This document shows, piece after piece, positions 45,987 through 55,000 of a stretch of DNA of 64,000 nucleotides; positions within the stretch are counted from its first letter, which is position 1; each line of letters starts with the position of its first letter. The translations under genes were made by a program, and so were the position numbers. The notes below the pieces were generated by a model. The model was not told where the DNA came from. It did not search any database and saw nothing but the letters and a program-made list of their open reading frames with translations. The DNA is from Clostridia bacterium. Its GTDB lineage: Bacteria > Bacillota > Clostridia > UBA1381. The stretch lies in contig JAGBHE010000053.1 in NCBI GenBank assembly GCA_017935675.1, positions 28,252-92,251 of the forward strand. The letters run 5' to 3'.

Positions 45987-47603
45987 TCAATTCAAATAAT
46001 CAAGCATTCTGCAAAGCATTGCCGACGCCTCTGCCCTTGTTGCAAGGCTTTTCGGTCTGAACATGGACTCATAACCCGTAATAATTCCGACTGAAGCCAG
46101 CTCTGAAACAGCATCGGCGGCATAAGCTGAAATTTCCGTTTCGTCCTCAAAGGTCTCAGAGGTATCAAAAGCTGCATTTCTGAGCTTCATCGCCCTGTGC
46201 AGAATAACTGCGGCATCCTCTCTCGTAATATTATCCTCCGGTCTGAAAAAACCGTCCGAGCCCGTAACAAGACCATTTTCGGCACCGGCTGATATACATT
46301 CATAATACCAATCTCCTGCGGAAACGTCCTTAAAGTCCGCTCCCACACCGCTGCTGATCCCGAGAGCTCCCGTTATCAGCTTCACATACTCTGCTCTTGA
46401 TATGTTTTTGTCCGGTCTGAAGGTATTATCCTCATATCCGGATATTATTCCTCTCTCCGAAAGACGAAGCACATATTCCCTGCACCAATGGCTTTCCATA
46501 TCTGAGAGACCCTTGTCTGCTGCTTTTTCTGCCGTCTTTGTCATCTCTCCGCTTGCCGTTGCAACATTCTGAATTTTCCCGCCGCCGCTGCCACTGCCGC
46601 CACTACCGCTGCCGCCGTAGGAGCTGCCGGGCTCCGCAGAAGCGATGTATTGACTGCTGATTGAGTCGAGCTTATCCTTAAAGCTTTCAATATTGCTTAC
46701 CGGCGTTTCGTAAAGCTTTTGAAGCACCTTCGGCTTGTTTGTTCCGGTTTTATTATACTTTTCAAGAGATATTCCTGCCGCCTGAGCATATTTTTCAAGC
46801 TTTTCACCGAGCTGAACATAGCTTGACGCCGTATTCTTCCATGCAAGCAGCAGACATCCCGTAAAATACCCGGCTGTATCTCCGTAAGGCATTTCGGCTG
46901 AAATTATGCTTGCCAGCACACTCTTTTGCTCTGCGGAAAGCTTTATAAGCTCAGTCTCCGTATCAAGCTCAAACCCGGAGCCGTATTTTCTCACAGCACT
47001 GTCAAAGTCCCCTCCGTCTTTTATAAGCGCTATTGCCGAGGCTCTTCCGAGCTCATCCCAAAAATCGGAAACGCTGTAGCCTCCGGAAGGCTTTGCCGTA
47101 TAAAGTATTTCTGATATTGTCCCCAAAACCGCCTGCCGCTCCGCGTCAATTCCAAAGCTTTTCCGATTTGTGTTTAAAATGCTTTCAATACCGATTTTAT
47201 CAGCGCTGTTTATTTGGCCGATAAAGCCGCTTACCTCAATTATATTTACATGAGAAAACTCGGCCTCTGCACAAAGCCCGCCGCAAAAGGCGTAAACCGT
47301 GTAAACGTCTCCGCCGGCAGAGTCGGGCATGGTCAAAAGCACACTGAAATCCCCTTCGCTTCCGGCTCTCAGTGTCTTTGTTACATATTTATTTTCCGAT
47401 ATGTCATTTTCGTTCAGCTCCGATGGACTGACTCCCTCGGGGAGAAGCATCAGCATAATAAGCTCACGCGGCCGACCGAAGTCTCCGCTTATTTTAACCT
47501 CTGCCCCGGCAGGGCTGTAAACCGCATACAATTCCTCTGCGAACACATGAACTCCTATAGACGCAAAAACAAGTGCTGCGGAAATGATTTTAATCAAGCG
47601 CAT
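45987..47603 (-). CDS. Surface protein with three C-terminal SLH domains
   Basis: This 538-residue exported protein has a signal peptide (1-22), an N-terminal region of about 330 residues with an Ig-like start and a helical middle, and a flexible Gly/Ser linker (GSSYGGSGSGGSGSGGGK, about 328-345). Three complete SLH repeats follow (about 365-538), each with an ITR/TRAE-type motif, which should bind a pyruvylated cell-wall polymer. It lies directly after the permease genes and before the SLH-scaffold gene. ATG 47603 has GGAGG 6 nt upstream. The N-terminal region resembles no enzyme I recognise; a surface glycan-binding or assembly role is inferred from the operon. Confidence 0.82.
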   Translation of the reverse strand: MRLIKIISAALVFASIGVHVFAEELYAVYSPAGAEVKISGDFGRPRELIMLMLLPEGVSPSELNENDISENKYVTKTLRAGSEGDFSVLLTMPDSAGGDVYTVYAFCGGLCAEAEFSHVNIIEVSGFIGQINSADKIGIESILNTNRKSFGIDAERQAVLGTISEILYTAKPSGGYSVSDFWDELGRASAIALIKDGGDFDSAVRKYGSGFELDTETELIKLSAEQKSVLASIISAEMPYGDTAGYFTGCLLLAWKNTASSYVQLGEKLEKYAQAAGISLEKYNKTGTNKPKVLQKLYETPVSNIESFKDKLDSISSQYIASAEPGSSYGGSGSGGSGSGGGKIQNVATASGEMTKTAEKAADKGLSDMESHWCREYVLRLSERGIISGYEDNTFRPDKNISRAEYVKLITGALGISSGVGADFKDVSAGDWYYECISAGAENGLVTGSDGFFRPEDNITREDAAVILHRAMKLRNAAFDTSETFEDETEISAYAADAVSELASVGIITGYESMFRPKSLATRAEASAMLCRMLDYLN

Positions 47604-47614
47604 CTCTTACCTCC

Positions 47615-48487
47615 TTATCCCTTAACCGATCCAAGCATTATTCCCTTTACAAAATACCTCTGTATAAACGGATAAAGTATGAGCATCGGAATCATGGCAA
47701 GCACCATTGTGCTGTAAATAAAGCTGTCCTCCGAAAATGAAACCATATCCCGCCCGAACTCCATATTATCGAGCCTGCTTGTCATATCCACCACCATCTT
47801 TTTAAGAACCACCTGAAGCGGAATCTTATCTTCATTTGTAAGCAGAATCATCGGCCAGAAATAGCTGTTCCACCGTTCAACCGCATAAAACAGTCCTATT
47901 GTCGCAAGAGATGGAATGCTCAGCGGCACGAAAATCTGCGCCATAATACGAAAATCACTTGCACCGTCTATCCTCGCAGCCTCCTCAAGAGCGTCCGGAA
48001 CCGACATGAAATACGTCCGCAGAAGTATAAAATTGTATGTGGACACCGCAAAACCGAAGATAATGCCGAGACGGCTGTTAAGAAGCCCCATATTCTTGAA
48101 ATTCAAATATGCAGGCACCATGCCGGCGCTGAACCACATTGTGAATACCACAAGCACATTTATAATTCTCCGTCCCTTCAGCCTTACACGGCTGAGAGGA
48201 TACGCACCGAGAATAGTCAGAGCAAGGCTTACCGCCGTTCCGAAAATCATGTAATAAAAGGAATTGAAAAACGCCGTCCATATTCCCTCTTTCCTTATAA
48301 TCTGATGATACGCCGAAAGGTTAAAGCCCCGGGGCAAAAGCCAGATATCTCCCATATTGACATATTTCGAGCTGCTCAGCGATACTGCTATAATGTAAAT
48401 AAACGGATACAGCGTTACAGCCGCTATAAAAAACAGGAATATTCCGTTAAAGGCGCCGAAAATCCTTTCACCCTTTGTTCTGTTCAA
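47615..48487 (-). CDS. Carbohydrate ABC transporter permease, YtcP/LplC type
   Basis: This protein of about 290 residues has six membrane helices and the binding-protein-dependent transport motif EEAARIDGASDFRIMAQIFVP, which docks on the ATPase. It ends in the family-typical FVKGIMLGSVKG tail. The frame is open to a TTG at 48511, but TTG at 48487 has GGGGGAG 7 nt upstream and is preferred. It forms the second half of the permease with the LplB-type protein. No dedicated ATPase is encoded nearby; such systems use a shared MsmX-type ATPase. Confidence 0.9.
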   Translation of the reverse strand: MNRTKGERIFGAFNGIFLFFIAAVTLYPFIYIIAVSLSSSKYVNMGDIWLLPRGFNLSAYHQIIRKEGIWTAFFNSFYYMIFGTAVSLALTILGAYPLSRVRLKGRRIINVLVVFTMWFSAGMVPAYLNFKNMGLLNSRLGIIFGFAVSTYNFILLRTYFMSVPDALEEAARIDGASDFRIMAQIFVPLSIPSLATIGLFYAVERWNSYFWPMILLTNEDKIPLQVVLKKMVVDMTSRLDNMEFGRDMVSFSEDSFIYSTMVLAMIPMLILYPFIQRYFVKGIMLGSVKG

Positions 48488-48504
48488 CTTTAATCTCCCC
48501 CTTC

Positions 48505-49443
48505 TTACCAAAGTCCCATACCGTTAATCTTGTTGCTCAGAGTATTCGCCGTAAATACGAATATGAAGCCTACTACGGAATTAAACAGCCCTATTGCGGT
48601 TGAAATGCCGTAGTCTGCATTTTCAATTCCCATTCTGTACACATACGTACTGATTACATCCGCAGTCTCATAGGTTGCCGGCTGATAAAGCAGAATAATC
48701 TTTTCATAGCCGACATTAAGTATATTCCCCACGTTAATAATAAAAATCATTACAATTGTGGGCAGAAGCCCCGGCAGAGTAATGTGAAGCGTCTGCTTCC
48801 ATCGTCCGCACCCGTCAATCTTCGCCGCCTCATAAAGCGCCATATCAATTCCGGAAAGAGCCGCTATATACACTATTGACGAATATCCGGCGCCCTGCCA
48901 TATTCCCTGAGTTATGAAAATGGTTCTGAAATACTCCGGCTTCGACAGGAAATAAATTTTTTCAAAGCCCAGCTTTGACAGTATAATATTTACTATTCCC
49001 GTTGACGGTGCAAGAAAGCTTGTTACCATGCCTGCCACAACAACCGTTGATATAAAATGAGGAAGATATGTACAGGTCTGTATGAAGCTTTTGTATTTTG
49101 TGCTTCTCACCTCATTCAGCAAAAGCGCTAAAATAATCGGCATCGGGAAGCTGAACAAAAGTGAATACGTGCTTATAAGCAAAGTATTGCGCAAAATTCT
49201 CCCGAAATACGGGCTTTTGAATACTGCATTGAAATTATCAAGTCCGACCCATGGGCTTTCTGCCATTCCCTTGAACATATTATAGTCTCTGAAAGCAGCT
49301 TGCAGCCCCCACATCGGCTTATATACAAAAATAATGTAAAACAGAAGAAACGGCAGCAGCATGATATAAAGCTGCATATCCGATTTAATATACTGAAACG
49401 TAGTTTTATTTTTTGTCAAATGTTTTTTTCTGCTTATATTCAT
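48505..49443 (-). CDS. Sugar ABC transporter permease, LplB type
   Basis: This 312-residue inner-membrane protein has six helices and the EAA loop YEAAKIDGCGRWKQTLHITLP. It matches the LplB group (COG4209), the N-terminal partner of YtcP/LplC-type permeases. ATG 49443 is preceded by AAAGGA. It is the first gene of operon A, with a predicted promoter at 49485-49513 immediately after the terminator of the regulator gene. Together with the solute-binding protein at 27848 it should import oligosaccharides released by the operon's lyases. Confidence 0.9.
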   Translation of the reverse strand: MNISRKKHLTKNKTTFQYIKSDMQLYIMLLPFLLFYIIFVYKPMWGLQAAFRDYNMFKGMAESPWVGLDNFNAVFKSPYFGRILRNTLLISTYSLLFSFPMPIILALLLNEVRSTKYKSFIQTCTYLPHFISTVVVAGMVTSFLAPSTGIVNIILSKLGFEKIYFLSKPEYFRTIFITQGIWQGAGYSSIVYIAALSGIDMALYEAAKIDGCGRWKQTLHITLPGLLPTIVMIFIINVGNILNVGYEKIILLYQPATYETADVISTYVYRMGIENADYGISTAIGLFNSVVGFIFVFTANTLSNKINGMGLW

Positions 49444-49484
49444 TTCCCAGGTCCTTTCTTAAAAAGCATTATTGTTCAGATAAA

Positions 49485-49513
49485 AATATATCACAGCCCA
49501 TAAAAAAAAGCAA
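49485..49513 (-). promoter_or_regulatory. Predicted sigma-A promoter for operon A, overlapping the upstream terminator
   Basis: On the minus strand a -10 TATATT (49485-49490) and a -35 TTGCTT (49508-49513) with 17-nt spacing lie 42 nt before the LplB start. The -35 is made from the end of the terminator stem and the first T residues of its T-tract, so terminator and promoter share bases. Confidence 0.5.
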
Positions 49514-49555
49514 TAAACAAAAAATGTTTATTATCAACATTTTCGTTTATTGCTT
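49502..49555 (-). terminator. AT-rich terminator of the YesS-like regulator gene
   Basis: An 11-bp outer stem (AAGCAATAAAC at 49508-49518 pairs with GTTTATTGCTT at 49545-49555) encloses further pairing of AACAT with ATGTT. On the minus strand it is followed by eight T (including two in the stem), 10 nt after the stop codon at 49565. The inverted repeat could alternatively serve as an operator for operon A, since it touches the -35. Confidence 0.65.
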
Positions 49556-49564
49556 TGATTTCAG

Positions 49565-51805
49565 TCATTTTCTGCTGTCTGCGTACTGCTTGGGGGTTAT
49601 GTCCATATACTGCTGAAACACTCTGATAAAGCTTGTGGCGCTGTTAAAGCCCACCATTTCCGCAAGCTCATTTATTTTGATAAGCTTGTTTTCATCCATA
49701 ATCCGGCATGCACGCCGCACCCTCTGCTCATTAAGATATCGCTTGAAGGTTATTCCGTAATTATCCTTAAGAAGCTTGCTTATATGACTTACCGAAATAC
49801 CGAACTTATCACTTATGTCAACAAGTGACAAATCACGGCTGAGATTGTCGTCAATGTATTTTAAAATAACATCATACGGACCTTGACCGGCTGCCGAGGA
49901 TTTTTCCTCGACAAAGCTCACAATATGCGAAAAAATCCTTTTGAGGCTCTCGTGAGCTTCACTCTCGCTTCTCACCGAAACAAGTCCCTCTAAGCTATCA
50001 ATACAGCCTTCCAGCACCTTTTCGGGAGATTCGTTTAATATGTCAAGTATTCTCCTTACGGTAACAAGCATAGCATTGTTGAAGGTGTTTATATTATCGC
50101 CGGATTGAGCGAATATCTGTGCATTGTCCTGAAAAAGCTTTTTTAAAAGAAACAAAACCTTAACTCGGTTTCCCTCAATGCACTGATTTATTATTTCCGT
50201 CTCCGCTTCAAGAGAATAACAAATTCCCTGTCCGCTGTTTGTTATAACCTCATCAGCCCTGAAAACATTCTTTCCGTTAAAGGCAAAGCTTCTCGACGAA
50301 ACCTCCGCAAGGCGGTTAAAGGCGGTGCTCATCTCCTCATATGAGGAATAGTCGTCTGAAAGTATTATAACGAAGCTTACACCGAAGCCCCCTATTATTT
50401 TATTATACAAATCATTTATAAGCTCCTGTGAAAATCTGTCGTTTTTCAGTATTACAACAGATTTGTAACCGCCGAGAGGAGCTCTTATAAACTTGATACC
50501 GTAGTCACTGAGATAATCGTCAACAAATGTAAAAATATTATTTATAAGCTTTGTAAAATCGTTTGTTATATAGCTGTTTTCCCTTATGAAAACATCATTG
50601 CATGCGATAAGGAACATAGACGCATTGTCACATACAAATTCAAGGTCGTATTCGGCGGCATACGTCCCTGCGGCCTTTCCCCACACACAGCCGTTCAGAA
50701 TATCAAGCAGCACCTTTGTCCGCACAAACTCATTCTGCACCGAAAGCTTATTGCTCATTGAGCTGTTGGCGTCCATAAGATTTCCCAGCTTATAAATTAT
50801 ATCCTCAAGCTCATCTCCGTAATTGCCTCCGCCGGGGCTGAGCTCCAGAAGCTTTGAAACTCTTTTTAAAGGTCTGTAGGTCATGCTCGCAAGAAGAAAT
50901 GAAATAATAACTGCGGACAAAAGCCCTGTCAGAATAAGAATAACACCTCTCTGCCTGTCCGGTCTTTCATTTTCATAGTAGCCTATTGCCACAACATCGT
51001 CAAACTGCTTAACCGTTTCAAAAAATACTGTTCCGTCAAATGAGCTGAGCCTTATCCGTTTGGCTGACATGCCGTCCTCCGAGGCTGCTCTGTCAGATTT
51101 CCGTGAAGCTCGGATATGCTTTATTATATCCTCATTGTATCCGCCCTTTATTTCCGAAACGCACATAATATCTGTTCCGTCCGGCGTTGAAGCATAAAAG
51201 CCTCCGCTTTCCTGAACCTCAAAATAAATAATTATGTATACGTCCGATTTCCCGCCAATGGTCTTTTTCGCAGAAAAAATCATGTTCCCATCCTTGGAAA
51301 AACAATGCTCATAAGCTGTTTCATCACCGATATTATTCCCGAAAAGCGTTTCAATCCCGGAGCTGTTAATCCTGCACTCCTCCTCAAGCTCGCTGAGATC
51401 ACAGGTTCTTCCCGCTCCGATTGAAAGATTATTTCTGAAATTGGTTACAAAAATCTTATAGCCGAGATATGCAAATCTTGTCTGATATTCGGAAATTTTA
51501 TAGGCAACACCCACCACATTACGAAAATCAACGTTGTCATAATCGTTTTCATCCGTTGCGTAATTCTCCAGCTCATCACTTTCAAACAAAAGATTTGTAA
51601 GCATAAGAGCAACATTAATTCTGTTATCAAGAGCGCTTTTCTCTGCCTGATATGACATAACATTATCCGTATACCGTTCATAGCTTTCATTATTCACAAG
51701 ATTTCTGTTAATGACGGCAAGAACTATCGTAATAATTAAAGCAATTATTATCAAATAAACCGTAAACAGTTTAAGAAAATATTTATTCTGCATATTAAAG
51801 AACAT
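49565..51805 (-). CDS. Membrane-bound AraC family regulator with extracellular sensor (YesS-like)
   Basis: This 746-residue protein has an N-terminal membrane helix (about 13-32) and an extracytoplasmic sensor of about 250 residues. A second helix (about 287-312) leads into a cytoplasmic stretch with weak GGDEF-like pattern, and a C-terminal AraC double helix-turn-helix follows at about 645-745 (LVDISDKFGISVSHISKLLK and MVGFNSATSFIRVFQQYMDI). YesS of Bacillus, of this architecture, activates rhamnogalacturonan genes. Standing between operons A and B on the same strand with its own promoter and terminator, it is the likely local regulator. ATG 51805 has AGAGGA 8 nt upstream. The sensed sugar is unknown. 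Confidence 0.88.
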   Translation of the reverse strand: MFFNMQNKYFLKLFTVYLIIIALIITIVLAVINRNLVNNESYERYTDNVMSYQAEKSALDNRINVALMLTNLLFESDELENYATDENDYDNVDFRNVVGVAYKISEYQTRFAYLGYKIFVTNFRNNLSIGAGRTCDLSELEEECRINSSGIETLFGNNIGDETAYEHCFSKDGNMIFSAKKTIGGKSDVYIIIYFEVQESGGFYASTPDGTDIMCVSEIKGGYNEDIIKHIRASRKSDRAASEDGMSAKRIRLSSFDGTVFFETVKQFDDVVAIGYYENERPDRQRGVILILTGLLSAVIISFLLASMTYRPLKRVSKLLELSPGGGNYGDELEDIIYKLGNLMDANSSMSNKLSVQNEFVRTKVLLDILNGCVWGKAAGTYAAEYDLEFVCDNASMFLIACNDVFIRENSYITNDFTKLINNIFTFVDDYLSDYGIKFIRAPLGGYKSVVILKNDRFSQELINDLYNKIIGGFGVSFVIILSDDYSSYEEMSTAFNRLAEVSSRSFAFNGKNVFRADEVITNSGQGICYSLEAETEIINQCIEGNRVKVLFLLKKLFQDNAQIFAQSGDNINTFNNAMLVTVRRILDILNESPEKVLEGCIDSLEGLVSVRSESEAHESLKRIFSHIVSFVEEKSSAAGQGPYDVILKYIDDNLSRDLSLVDISDKFGISVSHISKLLKDNYGITFKRYLNEQRVRRACRIMDENKLIKINELAEMVGFNSATSFIRVFQQYMDITPKQYADSRK

Positions 51806-51844
51806 TTTATTTATCCTCTTTGTTTTCAGATATAGCTATTATAT

Positions 51845-51873
51845 ATTATTGCATATCCATGGTAAAATGTCAA
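51845..51873 (-). promoter_or_regulatory. Predicted sigma-A promoter for the YesS-like regulator
   Basis: On the minus strand a consensus -35 TTGACA (51868-51873) and a -10 AATAAT (51845-51850) with 17-nt spacing lie 40 nt before the ATG at 51805. Confidence 0.6.
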
Positions 51874-51956
51874 TACTCAAAAACTGTATTTTATCCACAA
51901 TTACTCCTATTCCCAATACGTTTTTTACGGTAAAATACCGTGTTTTTAATAGCGAA

Positions 51957-52042
51957 AGGGGATGTAAAAGGTCTCAAAGAAAAAGGAACGGACCCCAAAA
52001 TCCGAGATCCGTTCCACGTTTGGGGACTTTTTTACATCCCCT
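51957..52042. repeat. Nested palindromic element and terminator after operon B
   Basis: An outer 13-bp perfect stem (AGGGGATGTAAAA 51957-51969 with TTTTACATCCCCT 52030-52042) encloses an inner 8-bp stem (GGAACGGA 51985-51992 with TCCGTTCC 52008-52015). On the minus strand the inner stem is followed by TTTTTCTTT, so it can terminate operon B, whose last stop codon is at 52047. Alternative pairing of CCCCAAA with TTTGGGG is also possible. It resembles REP-like clostridial palindromes. The remaining bases 51874-51956 contain no gene. Confidence 0.8.
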
Positions 52043-52046
52043 CTTT

Positions 52047-55000
52047 TTAGTTATTTTGCTTTTGCATTACTCTGTTTATAACTATAGCAGCCTCCGCGCG
52101 GGTTGCTTCTCCGAGCGGTCTGAAGCTGCCGTCATCGTAACCTGTTACAATTCCGTCTTCATAAGCTGCCGAAACATACGGCAGTGCCCAATCGCTTATG
52201 AGTTCTTTATCCGTGAAATCCGCAGGCTTTTCATACAAGGCATTGCCAAGAATGCTCTCTGCAATTTTGCAGATTTCCTGCCTTGTTATATTGTCCGACG
52301 GTCTGAATAAGATATCCTTTGAGATAATATTCTTTTCAAGTGCTGCCTCAACAAACGAAGCATACCAATCATCAGAAGCAACATCTTTAAAAGTGCCGCT
52401 GTATACAGCGTCAGCCTTACCGTAAACCGCATTGTAAATCATCTTTACAAATTCCGCTCTTGTAATAAGGCAATCGGGTCTGAAGCTGCCGTCAGGATAG
52501 CCGTCAACAACATTTTTATCCGCCATCTCATCAATGGTTTTCTCAGCCCAGTGATTTAAAGTATCATTAAACCTGTGCTGGCCGCTTTCACCGCCGGGTA
52601 CGTTCGGTGTGTTGCCGGGTACAGTCGGTGAGGTGCCGGGAACTGTCGGCGAACCTCCCGGTCCCTTTCCCGATGAACCGCCGGGGCTGCCTGTATCTTT
52701 ATCAACAATACCTCCCCCGGAGTTATTATCCTTTTTAAATTCGTCATCATATGTTCCGCCGGAAAATGATACTTCCGTTCCGTTCTGAACGAAATATTGA
52801 TTTTTGTCATTGACTTTAACGGTTGTAAGCCTGTTATCTGAATAAATTCCGATATCCGATGTATTAAATTCTATTTCATCACCAACCGTTGCAGCCGCTG
52901 TGTCACCGACAACGGAATATGAAAGATTTGCAATTTTATCTGAATATTTAAGAACATATTCACCTGATTTTTTCTTGATATAGCTTCCATTATCCATTGC
53001 CACACTTGAAACCTTGCCGTTTTCATCAAGCGTAACAGCTGCCATAAACGCATCGGTCACATACTCGCCGAATGCCGCCTCTCCGCCTTTGTAGTTCAAA
53101 GCATAATATGTTGTTTCCTTAATTCCATCCTTATCGGAGGAAATCTTAAGGGTTGATACTTCAGCAGGATTAACGTCCTTTTCAAGCCTTTCAACAGTCA
53201 GATTGACATTTGTACCCTCATACGGAAGAAGAACGGTATCTATCTCACGGGCACCCTTGACATTTTCCAGTTCATAGTAAACAAAAGGTACTTCACCAAC
53301 CTGACCTGCACCGTAATCGTAAAAGCCTGTACTCTTTACAGCCTTTGCCTCACCGACAGTAGATGCAATAAACAAATTTGCACCGGCTGCAAAGTTTGTT
53401 TTTGATAAATTATTTTCGGTATCAACTGTAAGATTACCGGCAACAGGTGTGTGCCAAGCCTGCTTATACGTATTCTCGCTTGACAGGTCATTTGGCGTGA
53501 TTCTGTCTGATACAATAATAAACTCAGGCTTTATAAACGTAATGCTTCTTCTGTGATCGTGCTCTCTGTATGATATTGTGCTCTGGCTCAGGAAATCAAA
53601 CGCAGAAGATGTGCTCCAGTCATGCAAAATGCCCTGCAATCCGTAATCTCCCGTCTTTCCGCTTCCTGTTTGCTGTGTGTTATTTATTTCTACTGTATTA
53701 TGTGCTATTGTTGAGGTAAGCCATTTACGCTGCGCGTTACCCACATCATATGTTCCTACACCTTGGTCTGTAAGAAGGGTTCTGTCCTTAGCTGAAAGGA
53801 AAATATGATTATCATCGCAATGAGCATGATTTGAAGGTCCTCTGGAGTTTACAAACATAAATGTTTGATTTCTGCTCCAATCCGAGCGCATAAAGCACGT
53901 CATATTCTCCTTGAACATTTTACTCGTCCATGACGGCTTAACACCCTTTGCGCCGAAAGTACCGATATATTGCATTTCGTAATCATTAAAGAACTGTACA
54001 TACGGATCATAAAGGTTTGACGGTATGCCTCCCGAATCGCTCATGCCCGAATCTCCCCATCTTGTATATCTCGGTCCGTTAAGAAGAATACAATATAAAC
54101 CTGCCTTTCTGAGCCTTTCATCATATTTTTTACTTGTATCAGATCCATATTCACGAAGTGCTTGCTTAATAAGCCTGTAGGTTCCGAGTGTTGAAATGCT
54201 GTACATTGTTGAAGCCTCTTTGTAGCTGCCGTCTTCAAAGGTTGTTTCAAGCATAAAGGATTCAAGCTTTTCTACTGCCTTATCAAAAACATCGTCTGAA
54301 AAGATAAACTCCGGGACAGCAGAAGCAGCCTGCATTAAAGCTCTGTAATAAATAACACCCCAGTTCACCATATCGGTTCCGAGATTTGTTCTGTAAATTA
54401 CGTCTTCAAAGTCCCACGCCGATTTAAGAAGGGTTCCGAAAACCTCAGGCGTCATATATTTACTGTCAATTATATCACTTGTTATCAGAGGGTAAAAGCC
54501 CTGTCTGACTGCACAGGCAAGATAGTTTCCGTAAAGCGAACGTGATGTTCCGGCGCCTGTATTTCCGGAGTATGTGCGTTCCATTCCCTGATCCATAAGA
54601 AAATCCATTGCCTCTGAGATCAGGAAATAAGCATATTCTTCATCCTTAGTGTAGGAATACTCAGCCATCATAGGACCTCTGTACAGAAATCTGCACGACT
54701 GAGACAGATACTCACTGCTTGCATAGCGGGTCAGTGCCCATGTGTTCTTACCCGGCATGCCGTCCCACTGATAGAGAAATCCTGTTAAGCTGTTCCATGA
54801 CGAATCCTCATTAAAGCTTGATTTATCCACACAAAGCGCAATGTTCTTCGATTCAACATAGTCCTCATCCACCTTGGCATAAAGAATAAGCTTTGCCGAA
54901 TCAACAGTGTCCTTGCTGCCTGTTATATAATCATAGTTAAAACGCATAAGCGTTCTCTGAGACTCGTCGCCCAAAAAATCTCCGAAAAGACGAACCTTAA

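Noticed and set aside
54041..54265. Small antisense or alternate-frame open frames inside the large secreted genes
   Set aside because: They lack ribosome sites and hydrophobic or domain patterns, and the main frame has clear domains; they are shadows of biased codon use.
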